This document shows positions 6,955 to 13,959 of a DNA stretch of 14,472 bases, one piece after another (position 1 is the first letter of the stretch; each line of letters begins with the position of its first letter). The notes beneath the pieces were generated by a model. The model saw nothing but the letters and a program-made list of their open reading frames with translations. It had not been told where the DNA came from and ran no database searches. The position numbers were made by a program, and so were the translations under genes. Origin of the DNA: JAWWPY01 sp036394075 (GTDB lineage Bacteria; Actinomycetota; Actinomycetes; Streptosporangiales; Streptosporangiaceae); the NCBI GenBank assembly GCA_036394075.1, contig DASWFT010000214.1, positions 1-14,472 of the forward strand. The letters run 5' to 3'.

Positions 6955-9480
6955 TCAGATTGCCGGCGGGTCGAAATCAAAGTCGAGCCGTCGGCCCGCT
7001 GCAGCGACCTTCGCATCAGGGTGGTCAATACCGAGCGTAGCCGCGTAACGCTCCAGTGTGTCCGCTGACAGCCGGTCCGCCTCTTCTTCGGCCCCTGCGG
7101 CACGCAGGTCGGCGACCAGATTCGCCGCGCAGCCGAGAGTTAGTGGATGAGTCTCACCCAAAAGCCTGCCCAGCCGATCCAGCGTGTCCTCGCCGAGCGC
7201 CCGCGCCTTGGCGATCTCTCCAAGCTCGGCGAAGTCGCTGGCGAGATTGGTGGCAACGGTGAGTGAATAGTGGTGGTCCCGGCTCAGTCGATCGTCGAGA
7301 CCGGCTAGTGCGGCCTCGTCGAGTCGGCGGGCTCCAGCGGCGTCTCCAGTCACCCGCCGGAGCAGCGCGAGGTTGCCAGTGCAACCGTGACTGTACGGAT
7401 GATCAGGGCCATAGGCACCGGGGTAACTGGCCACCGTGTTCTCCGCCAGCCCGAGCGCACTGTCAGTCTGGCCGATAGTCCGCTGGATGTTGGTCAAGCT
7501 AATGGCCGCCGCAAGGGTATCTGGGTGACCCGCGCCGAAGAGCCGGGTGGAGCGGTTCAACACATCCTCGGCCAGATCGAGTGCGTCATCGTAAGCGGTG
7601 GCGATGCGTCGAAGGGCGATTGAAAGCTCTCTCGCGGTCCGCAGGGTCATATAATTGTCTGGCCCTAGCACCTCACGGCCGTAGTCGTAGGCATCCTCGC
7701 CCACATCGCGTGCCTCGGAGTAGTCGCCGCATAGCCGTACGGCCCGCGCCAGGCAGTTCCACGAATTAAGTACGTCGGTAGCGGATACTCCGCTCGTCGC
7801 CTCGCTCTGCAGAAGATAGGTGCGTTGATGCAGTTCCCGGGCTTCCTTGTATTTACTGTTCAGTCCGTAGTCGAGGGCAAGATTATTCATGACACGCAAT
7901 GTCTGCGGGTCCGACGGCCCGAATACCCCCTGATGAAGGCCCAGCGATCCCTCGTCCAGCACCCGCGCCGCAACGAAGTCGCCCCGGGCCCGCAGATCTG
8001 CGCCGAACGAGTTCGTCAGGGCGAGCGTAAGCGAGTCATGCTCGCCGAGGATTTCCCGAACGCGCCTTAGGGTGGTCTCGCTTAGATCAAAGGCTGCCGA
8101 ATACTGTCCAAGTTCTCTCAGCGCGTTGCCGAGATGACGCTGTGCGTCGAGTACGGTGGGCTCGTCTGGGCCGGAGTCCTTCGTCCATTGCGCGATGAAG
8201 CGTTCAGCGAACAACCGGGATGACGCATTGTCGCCAGAACGGGAGAGATAGCGCACGATATTCAGCGCGAACGCACGCACCGCGGGATCCCGGCATTGTG
8301 CCAGTCCGGTCGCGGGCGCTGCGACGTGGGCGACGAGCTCCCGGAAGCGCGGCCACAGCCTGTTGTCATCGGGATCGGCTGGTGCGGCAGCAGCGAGGAT
8401 CAGGTGGACTTCGTGCCGGTATCTGGCCTGCTCGTTTGGGTCGAGTTCGTCGCGGAGCAGCGCCTGAATCAGGCGGTGCACGCCGATCGTGCGGCCATCG
8501 ATCCGCACCAGGGCGAACCGTCCCAGTTCCCGGATGGCCCGGGCCAGCAGGATCGGGTTCGCGAGCAGGTCGCTTACGCGTGTCTGCGTCGCCAGGGTGC
8601 CGCGGCGGAATACATCCCGGGGGATCGGCTCAGGGCCGAAGAAAGCGCAGCAGCGCAGCAGTTCTGTTGCCTGCGGGAGCTGGCGGTTCATGGTGGAAAC
8701 CGACAGCTTCCACGCGGCGGTCATCGAGAGTGGGTAGTCCGGCGACTTGCCCTCGGCCATGATGTCGGCAGCTTGATCCTTCAGCAGCCGCAAGTACTCA
8801 TCGACTGACATTCCGGTCTCAGCCTGCAACGCTCCGGCTTGTTCCAGCGCCAGGGGGAGGTCACCCAGTTCCTCTGCCAGGCGGGCAGCGTCAGACTCTT
8901 CGATGCCCTTGGGCACTCGCTTGGCCAGGAAATCCGTGCTCTCCGCTCTGGAGAACACGTTCACCTGGACCGTATCGACTACGGACTGCCAGCGATGATT
9001 CCGCGAAGTGATCAGAACGTCGCCCGGTCCGCGCGGGATGATGTCGTTGAGATCTTCTGGCTGGTCAGCGTTATCGAAGATCAACAGCCACCGTCCGGAC
9101 GGCTCGCCCCGACGGAGGGCGTTGAGGACCGCCGTAGCAGCGCTTTCAATTCCCGAAGCGGTGGCTGATTGCAGTCCGAGCGGTTCGGCTAAGGCCGCTA
9201 GAGACGAGCGGACGAGCGTCGGCTGATCGGCGGGGATCCACCAGACGAGTTCGTACTCGGAGCGGTACCGGTGCGCGTACTCAATGGCCACCGCGGTCTT
9301 GCCGACGCCCCCCATGCCCTGGAGCGCATGGGGCAGGACCACCGTGACCTTGTTGGACACGCCCTGCCGTAGCTGGGCCAGGATGTCATCCCGGCCGGTA
9401 AAGTTCTTGTTGCGCTGAGGGATGCCGCCCCAGATCGCGGGCACACCCCCGAACGTTGTCTGCAGGTCTGGTACCGTCAC
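6955..9480 (-). CDS. fxsT: FxsT: NB-ARC/TPR protein of the FxSxx-COOH system
   Basis: The 841-residue product starts at GTG 9480 with AGGA seven bases before it. The opening P-A-I-W-G-G-I-P-Q-R-N-K-N-F-T-G-R (14-30) is characteristic of FxsT-type proteins. An NB-ARC STAND ATPase domain follows: P-loop G-M-G-G-V-G-K-T (55-62), Walker B W-L-L-I-F-D-N-A-D (131-139), G-D-V-L-I-T-S-R-N (153-161) and a GLPL-like L-G-D-L-P-L-A-L (205-212). From about residue 430 to 830 there are tandem TPRs of the kinesin-light-chain/TPR_12 type (G-x-x-H-P-D-T-L, A-x-x-L-A), and the C-terminus is D-F-D-F-D-P-P-A-I. No TIR or other effector domain is fused at the N-terminus. Such proteins are oligomerising molecular switches. 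The exact role in the system is not established; a scaffold or sensor for the modified peptide is plausible. It is divergent from fxsA and convergent with the HExxH gene. Confidence 0.92.
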   Translation of the reverse strand: MTVPDLQTTFGGVPAIWGGIPQRNKNFTGRDDILAQLRQGVSNKVTVVLPHALQGMGGVGKTAVAIEYAHRYRSEYELVWWIPADQPTLVRSSLAALAEPLGLQSATASGIESAATAVLNALRRGEPSGRWLLIFDNADQPEDLNDIIPRGPGDVLITSRNHRWQSVVDTVQVNVFSRAESTDFLAKRVPKGIEESDAARLAEELGDLPLALEQAGALQAETGMSVDEYLRLLKDQAADIMAEGKSPDYPLSMTAAWKLSVSTMNRQLPQATELLRCCAFFGPEPIPRDVFRRGTLATQTRVSDLLANPILLARAIRELGRFALVRIDGRTIGVHRLIQALLRDELDPNEQARYRHEVHLILAAAAPADPDDNRLWPRFRELVAHVAAPATGLAQCRDPAVRAFALNIVRYLSRSGDNASSRLFAERFIAQWTKDSGPDEPTVLDAQRHLGNALRELGQYSAAFDLSETTLRRVREILGEHDSLTLALTNSFGADLRARGDFVAARVLDEGSLGLHQGVFGPSDPQTLRVMNNLALDYGLNSKYKEARELHQRTYLLQSEATSGVSATDVLNSWNCLARAVRLCGDYSEARDVGEDAYDYGREVLGPDNYMTLRTARELSIALRRIATAYDDALDLAEDVLNRSTRLFGAGHPDTLAAAISLTNIQRTIGQTDSALGLAENTVASYPGAYGPDHPYSHGCTGNLALLRRVTGDAAGARRLDEAALAGLDDRLSRDHHYSLTVATNLASDFAELGEIAKARALGEDTLDRLGRLLGETHPLTLGCAANLVADLRAAGAEEEADRLSADTLERYAATLGIDHPDAKVAAAGRRLDFDFDPPAI

Positions 9481-9533
9481 GCCGCTATCCTATGCGCAGG
9501 GTCGCCATTACACGGCAGGTGCCGCGCTGAGAT

Positions 9534-9543
9534 CATCATGATG
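9534..9543. promoter_or_regulatory. Short palindrome CATCATGATG in the fxsT leader
   Basis: A perfect 10-bp palindrome lies 54 bases upstream of the fxsT start codon and downstream of the putative promoter. It could be a protein-binding site or a chance event. Symmetry is the only support. Confidence 0.25.
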
Positions 9544-9638
9544 TAACGGGCGCACGGGCGGTCATCGCGGGGCGAGTGGGACTGCTGCTTATATCCCGCG
9601 CCTTGGTCCCAGGTTGTCCGTCCCGGCCTGCGGCTCGA

Positions 9639-9667
9639 CAGATAGGCATCGAGCGTGTATTTGTCAA
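9639..9667 (-). promoter_or_regulatory. Putative fxsT promoter
   Basis: Read on the minus strand, TTGACA (complement of 9662-9667) is followed by a 17-base spacer and TATCTG (complement of 9639-9644). The -35 is perfect and the spacing optimal; the -10 is fair. It points toward fxsT and would leave a leader of about 150 bases. A short inverted repeat CGTGT/ACACG (9654-9658 and 9671-9675) straddles the -35 box and could be an operator. Confidence 0.5.
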
Positions 9668-9746
9668 GTAACACGTTCGTCAACCCAGTCGGACGGGTCT
9701 TGTTCCTGCCGGGCGGCGGTCCCCAAGGGCCGGGGTCGGCGAGGTG

Positions 9747-9751
9747 AGGAG
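9747..9751 (+). promoter_or_regulatory. Ribosome binding site of fxsA
   Basis: AGGAG lies four bases before the ATG at 9756, within the purine-rich stretch GAGGTGAGGAG. It decides the start: the in-frame GTG at 9744 overlaps this site and would lack a Shine-Dalgarno sequence of its own. Confidence 0.75.
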
Positions 9752-9755
9752 TGAC

Positions 9756-9920
9756 ATGAGCGAAGACGACACGGTCGAAGGTGGATTGATCGATGTCAGC
9801 GGATTTAGCCTGGGTGAGTTGGGCGACGAGGTCGATGGGTCCAGCCTCGCAGCGGCACTGCAACGGATCTTCGCTCGCCAAGAAGAAGGTGTGAACTACT
9901 CGTTCGTCTCTAATATCTGA
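9756..9920 (+). CDS. fxsA: FxsA precursor peptide (FxSxx-COOH RiPP precursor)
   Basis: This short gene encodes 54 residues with a strong ribosome binding site. The acidic N-terminus leads into a leader with the family pattern L-I-D-V-S-G-F-S-L-G-E-L (11-22). A helix-forming segment S-L-A-A-A-L-Q-R-I-F (30-39) follows, equivalent to the A-L-R-R-V motif of FxSxx precursors. The C-terminus is N-Y-S-F-V-S-N-I, so the last five residues F50-V51-S52-N53-I54 fit FxSxx followed by the free carboxylate. In this family the Phe-x-Ser unit is the site where FxsB forms a cyclophane. Here a Tyr (48) two residues before the Phe gives a second aromatic next to the core. No protease site or exporter gene adjacent to fxsA is evident, so whether a leader is removed is open. 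It is divergent from fxsT (275 bp between starts) and precedes the nSTAND gene by 140 bp on the same strand. Confidence 0.93.
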   Translation: MSEDDTVEGGLIDVSGFSLGELGDEVDGSSLAAALQRIFARQEEGVNYSFVSNI

Positions 9921-10047
9921 GCGAACCGGCAGTCCCGACCAGGCAACGATGCTGGCCAGGGTCCGTGGGTCGCTACGTCGCACGCACCTCGCCGGTATCT
10001 TGGCATGGGGGCGTAGCTTAGGTGGCGACGGATGGGGCGGTTGTGAC

Positions 10048-10052
10048 GAGGA
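10048..10052 (+). promoter_or_regulatory. Ribosome binding site deciding the nSTAND start
   Basis: GAGGA sits eight bases before the ATG at 10061. This favours 10061 over the in-frame GTG at 10022 and over the ATG at 10067, which lies 14 bases from the site. Confidence 0.6.
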
Positions 10053-10060
10053 CCGGCGCG

Positions 10061-12025
10061 ATGACCATGAGTGTGGAGCAGCCGTATCCCGGCACCCGTC
10101 CATTTCAGGCCGCGGACAGAGGTCGGTTCTTCGGGCGAACGGCCGAGGCCGGTGCCCTGGCTGAGCTGTGGCAGACCAACCGCCTCACGATTGTTCACGG
10201 TCACGCGGGCAGCGGTAAGACATCGCTGCTGCGTGCCGGGGTGCTGCCGTTAGTCCAGGACAGGGCCACGGACGTCCTGCCCATTGGCAGCCTTTCCATC
10301 GGCTCGACGTTCCCGCAGGCCGCGCTGCCAGAACACAACCCTTACACGCTCGCGCTGCTGAGGTCCTGGTCGCCGGGCGAGTCCGCCAGTCGAATCGTCG
10401 GCCTCACCGTTCGGGACTTCATGTCCCGGCGTGCCGAACGTCACGGCGGCGCCATTCTCGCGGCCATCGACCAAGCCGAAGAACTGCTCGCCGACCTCGG
10501 TCCTCGCCGGACACACCGGCGGCGCTTCCTCGGCGAGCTCACGGGAGCCTTACGAGATGTGCCGGGCCTGCACCTGCTCCTCTCGATCCGCGAGGACGCA
10601 CTCGAGGAGCTTGCAGACGCGCTGGGCGGTGGCGCACGGTATCGCGTAACACCGCTGAGTCCCGATCGCGCACTCGATGCGGTGACCGGGCCAGTCGACG
10701 GCACCGGCCGGTCCTTTGCTGCCGGAGCCGCCGACGAGCTCGTCGCGGACCTGCTGACCAGCCGCATCGTCGCCGCAGATGGCGGGGAGCGGTCCGTCGG
10801 CTACGACCACGTCGAACCGGCCCTACTCCAGGCCGTCTGCGTGCGGCTCTGGGAATCCCTGCCAGCGGATGTGGACCTCATCACGGAACGTCACGTCCGC
10901 CGTTACGGCGACGCCGACACCGCGCTGGCCACCCATTGCGGCCGCGTTATCGCCACCGTCGCGGACGATCATGACTTGCCGGCGGCTCGGCTGCGCTCGT
11001 GGCTGACCCGCACCTTCGTTACTGATCTCGGCACTCGCGGGACCGCGTACGAGAGCACGGCTGACACCGCGGGTATGCCGAACTCCGTGCCGCGGGCACT
11101 TGAGGACCGGCATCTCCTGTCCGCGGAACGACGATCCGGTTCACGATGGTATGAACTGCTGAGCGAGCGCCTGATCGAACCGCTTCGGCACGCCGGAAAC
11201 GAGCTGCCGCCGATAGTCGAGCCCGCCGAGTACTTGCGATCCGCCGAGCAAGCGCTGACCCAAGGCGAACTCGACCTCGCCGAGCGTTACGCCAAAGAGA
11301 CTCTGCGCGCCACACCCGGCAGTGGCCTACGGCTCCGCGCCGAGGCTACTTCGCTCCTCGGCAATCTCGCGCACGAGCGTGAAAAGCCGGCCGACGCGGA
11401 GGCTCACTATCGGACCGCCGCCAGCTTGTTCGAGGCGGTCCAGGACACCGGGGCTGTAGCCAGCCAGCTCGCGGCGGTCGGGCAGGCCCTGCTCGCTCAG
11501 GGACAGCCCGCGGACGCGGTGCAAGAACTGCGGGCCGCCGCCGATCGCGTCCCGAACGATCTCATGGTGCAGACCGAGCTCGGCTGGGCGCTATGGGAGC
11601 TCGGCCAGAGCCGCGCCGCCGTGGCGGTGCTCACTGGCGTCCTTGGGATCGATGGCGGGAATCCGGACGCGCTGCGGGCCCGTGGGGAGATCCTGGCCGA
11701 TCTCGGCGACGTCCGCGACGCGCTGCGCGACCTCGACCGCGTGACGGACCGCGATCGGCCGTCGGCCCACGCTGCCCGCGGGCTCGCTCTCGCCGAACTC
11801 GGCGACGGCCGCGCCCACAAGGAGATCGAGAGTGCTCTCGCCGACGCCCCGAGGAACGGGCAGGTGCTCCTCTACGCAGCACGAGCCGAGGCTCTGGGCG
11901 GCGACAAGATCGCCGCCCAGGAACTGGCCAGGCGAGCCCTCAACGCCACCGACCCCCCGCTACCACCCCACCAGCGCCAGGCCGCCCAGAAACTGGTCGG
12001 CGAGAGTTCGGATGATCGTCGGTAG
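10061..12025 (+). CDS. nSTAND1-type ATPase with C-terminal TPRs
   Basis: The 654-residue product begins with the nSTAND1 hallmark P-Y-P-G-T-R-P-F-Q-A-A-D ... F-F-G-R (8-26). A P-loop G-H-A-G-S-G-K-T-S (47-55), a Walker B/sensor segment A-A-I-D-Q-A-E-E-L-L, and L-L-L-S-I-R-E-D-A follow. The family motif is usually I-D-Q-F-E-E, so Ala replaces Phe here. A winged-helix-like C-terminal part of the STAND module ends with W-Y-E-L-L-S-E-R-L-I-E-P-L (about 350-365). About 250 residues of TPR-like helical repeats follow (A-E-A-H-Y-R-T-A-A-S-L-F; E-L-G-W-A-L-W-E-L-G-Q), without WD40 repeats or an effector domain. Such STAND proteins act as ligand-triggered oligomeric switches in signalling and defence. 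It follows fxsA by 140 bp on the same strand, so co-transcription and recognition of the modified peptide are attractive but unproven. It ends 1 bp from a convergent gene. Confidence 0.88.
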   Translation: MTMSVEQPYPGTRPFQAADRGRFFGRTAEAGALAELWQTNRLTIVHGHAGSGKTSLLRAGVLPLVQDRATDVLPIGSLSIGSTFPQAALPEHNPYTLALLRSWSPGESASRIVGLTVRDFMSRRAERHGGAILAAIDQAEELLADLGPRRTHRRRFLGELTGALRDVPGLHLLLSIREDALEELADALGGGARYRVTPLSPDRALDAVTGPVDGTGRSFAAGAADELVADLLTSRIVAADGGERSVGYDHVEPALLQAVCVRLWESLPADVDLITERHVRRYGDADTALATHCGRVIATVADDHDLPAARLRSWLTRTFVTDLGTRGTAYESTADTAGMPNSVPRALEDRHLLSAERRSGSRWYELLSERLIEPLRHAGNELPPIVEPAEYLRSAEQALTQGELDLAERYAKETLRATPGSGLRLRAEATSLLGNLAHEREKPADAEAHYRTAASLFEAVQDTGAVASQLAAVGQALLAQGQPADAVQELRAAADRVPNDLMVQTELGWALWELGQSRAAVAVLTGVLGIDGGNPDALRARGEILADLGDVRDALRDLDRVTDRDRPSAHAARGLALAELGDGRAHKEIESALADAPRNGQVLLYAARAEALGGDKIAAQELARRALNATDPPLPPHQRQAAQKLVGESSDDRR

Positions 12026-12026
12026 G

Positions 12027-12506
12027 CTATTCCGCGGCGTCGGCCACAGCGGTCCGCCGGAAGGCCGCGACGCTTTCGTCTAGCCCTGAGAAGTCCGGTG
12101 GGCGGATCGTGATACTCCGCCTGTCGGTGTCCCGTGCCGCGGCCGCGGCCAGCCGACTCGCCGCCATGGCCAGGTCTTCCGCAGGCCCGGCCAGCTTCCC
12201 TGGAGCTAACAACGCGACGCCCGCCGCGTGCAGATGGACGGCCCCTTCGGACTCCCGGATCTCCGCCAGTCGGGCGCCTATCTGGTCTCCCGGGTCCTGC
12301 AGCGTGTTCGCCACGCGTGTCCGCAGTTCGCCGGCCGTGCGCAGGAGGTCGAGGCAGGCCTGCCGCTTCGCCTCCGCGCGGCGCTCACGCCGGTCGCGCT
12401 CGGCCTGGCGCACGTCGCGGATGATGACCGCGATCGCGGGAATGGCGGCGCCAGCGACGCCGGCTGCCGCGGTAATCGCGGCGACATAGAGGGGAACGTC
12501 GGGCAT
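12027..12506 (-). CDS. Small membrane-anchored protein of unknown function
   Basis: The product has 159 residues from the ATG at 12506 (an ATG at 12539 would add 11). An N-terminal hydrophobic helix (P-L-Y-V-A-A-I-T-A-A-A-G-V-A-G-A-A-I-P-A-I-A-V-I-I) is followed by a strongly basic, probably coiled-coil segment (R-Q-A-E-R-D-R-R-E-R-R-A-E-A-K-R-Q-A). The rest is a helical cytoplasmic domain with L-L-R-T-A-G-E-L-R-T-R-V, and the tail is acidic. The topology is a single-pass anchor with a cytoplasmic helical body. No catalytic motif is seen and no family is recognised with confidence. It converges on the nSTAND gene with a single base between the stop codons, so the transcripts must overlap. Neither start has a clear ribosome binding site; 12506 was chosen because it places the helix at the N-terminus. 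Similar small anchored proteins may partner STAND or TPR proteins; that is inference. Confidence 0.65.
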   Translation of the reverse strand: MPDVPLYVAAITAAAGVAGAAIPAIAVIIRDVRQAERDRRERRAEAKRQACLDLLRTAGELRTRVANTLQDPGDQIGARLAEIRESEGAVHLHAAGVALLAPGKLAGPAEDLAMAASRLAAAAARDTDRRSITIRPPDFSGLDESVAAFRRTAVADAAE

Positions 12507-12581
12507 GGTTGCATTCTGGCCTGTAAGGCGTCGGTCCATGGCAGCATGCGCCGATGCGGGTCCGAGTTGTCGATATGGGCG

Positions 12582-13742
12582 CTAGGTGTGAGCGGCCGGT
12601 TCCTGGTCGGTGTCTACGGCCTCGGCGGGCTGCGGCGGGGCGGTGGCCTCCCAGACGTCGCGGACCAGCACCTGGATCGCGCCGGCGGCCGGTATGGCCA
12701 GCAGGGCGGCCACGAAGGCGCCGAAGATCCCGCCGATCCAGCTGCCGATGGACGCCCCGAACAGGATGGATACCAGCACCAGCAGCGGGTTGACCCTCAC
12801 CGTCCGGCTCATCACGATCGGGTTCAGCACGTGGTTCTCGAACTGTGTGTAGACCAGGAACACGATCAGGGTCACGATGCCGGCCGTGAGCGAGTGGCCG
12901 GCCGCGAACAGAACCGTGGGGATGCCCGCCAGGGCGCCGCCGATCATGGGAAGGAAGTCGACCAGGGCGACCCACAGCGCCCACAGGAACGGGAACGGGA
13001 CACCCATCACGAGCAGGGTCACGAATACGACGGCCCCGGCGATGAGCGATGTCAGGAAGTTCCCCAGCATGTATCCGGTGACCGAGCGGTTGACCTCACG
13101 CGCCACCCTGGAATAGCGCTCCGCCCGCTCAGGTGACATCTGGCCGAGCAGGCTGGTCCGCATCTTGGGGCCCTCGAGCAGCAGGAGCAGCACGAGCACG
13201 AAGATGGTGAAGAGCGATATCAGCAGCGAGATGGCGCCCTTACCCAGGCTGAGGGCAGGCTTCGCGAGACCCTTCCCGAAGTTCACGATCCTCGGCGTAT
13301 TGTTCTGCACCCACGTCTGGATGTGATACCTGCGCACCAGGTGCCCTATCCAGCCCCGGCCATGCTGCGCCGAGCTCACGTACGACGGCAACTGGTTGGC
13401 CAGGTGGTTGATCCCGTTGGCGAGCGGGTAGCCGAACGCCACCGCCAGGCCGATGAAGACAAGCAGGCCCCACAACGTCACGACGGCCACGGCCCAGCCC
13501 CGCCGCTTGATCCGCCAGCGTTGGAGGGCCACAACGAGCGGGTTGAGGATCACGGTGACGAATGCCGCGACGACCATGAGGAGGATGACATCCCGCAGCC
13601 GGTAGATCAGCTTCGCGGCCATGTAGGCCACCGCTACCACCGCGACCGTGGTCAGGATGGTGGGCAGCGGAATGCCTCTGCGCGCCGCGGCTCTCCAGAG
13701 GCGGGCCCGGCGGGTGTCAGACGTTGGCAAATCACCACGCAC
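12582..13742 (-). CDS. AI-2E family transporter (PerM/TqsA-like membrane protein)
   Basis: The 386-residue product has the layout of the AI-2E_transport family. It has two or three N-terminal helices (T-I-L-T-T-V-A-V-V-A-V-A-Y-M; V-I-L-L-M-V-V-A-A-F-V) and a long extracytoplasmic-type segment (about 125-190). Hydrophobic helices in the second half include the conserved blocks G-Y-M-L-G-N-F, F-P-F-L-W-A-L-W-V-A-L-V-D-F-L-P-M-I-G and E-N-H-V-L-N-P-I-V-M. The C-terminal tail is Pro/Ala/Asp-rich and hydrophilic. The family is named after TqsA (autoinducer-2 export) but other members have other roles, so the substrate should not be assumed. The start is a GTG at 13742 with a weak ribosome binding site. 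It reads away from the palindrome-rich spacer and shows no obvious functional link to the FxSxx locus. Confidence 0.9.
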   Translation of the reverse strand: MRGDLPTSDTRRARLWRAAARRGIPLPTILTTVAVVAVAYMAAKLIYRLRDVILLMVVAAFVTVILNPLVVALQRWRIKRRGWAVAVVTLWGLLVFIGLAVAFGYPLANGINHLANQLPSYVSSAQHGRGWIGHLVRRYHIQTWVQNNTPRIVNFGKGLAKPALSLGKGAISLLISLFTIFVLVLLLLLEGPKMRTSLLGQMSPERAERYSRVAREVNRSVTGYMLGNFLTSLIAGAVVFVTLLVMGVPFPFLWALWVALVDFLPMIGGALAGIPTVLFAAGHSLTAGIVTLIVFLVYTQFENHVLNPIVMSRTVRVNPLLVLVSILFGASIGSWIGGIFGAFVAALLAIPAAGAIQVLVRDVWEATAPPQPAEAVDTDQEPAAHT

Positions 13743-13815
13743 CCGGCAATCATGTCAGGCGGGCGTCTGGCTGTGCGCGATTGGCGCCGATGAGTGGCGC
13801 GTGCTTCGGGTGGCT

Positions 13816-13855
13816 GTGCCGCCGGCCGCCCGTCTGGGTAAGCGGCCGGCGGCAC
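13816..13855 (-). terminator. Strong 14-bp GC hairpin (candidate terminator)
   Basis: GTGCCGCCGGCCGC (13816-13829) and GCGGCCGGCGGCAC (13842-13855) are perfect reverse complements around a 12-base loop. It lies between the end of the CBM-protein gene and the start of the AI-2E gene, both on the minus strand. No U-tract follows, as is common for actinobacterial terminators. Confidence 0.6.
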
Positions 13856-13883
13856 GTCAGGGGCCGCGCGGGTCGTGACTCGA

Positions 13884-13933
13884 TGATCGCGGTTGATCGG
13901 TGGCCGCCGGCGGCCACTAATCCACCGCAATCA
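13884..13933 (-). terminator. 50-bp quasi-palindrome just after the CBM-protein gene
   Basis: The centre GTGGCCGCCGGCGGCCAC (13900-13917) is a perfect 18-bp palindrome. Symmetry extends to 25-base arms with 21 matches (TGAT ... ATCA at the ends). It begins 27 bases past the stop codon at 13960, the place of an intrinsic terminator. Having no loop in the core, it could also be a protein-binding site. Confidence 0.55.
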
Positions 13934-13959
13934 CCATGATCACGACGGGGCGCGGCGGG

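Noticed and set aside
9477..10103. Minus-strand open frame of 208 codons across the fxsT-fxsA spacer and fxsA
   Set aside because: It runs antisense to the well-supported precursor gene, has a low-complexity Arg/Pro composition, and matches no family.
12582..13742. Quorum-sensing role (AI-2 export) for the AI-2E family protein
   Set aside because: The family name reflects one studied member; nothing in the window (no luxS or lsr genes) supports AI-2 as substrate.
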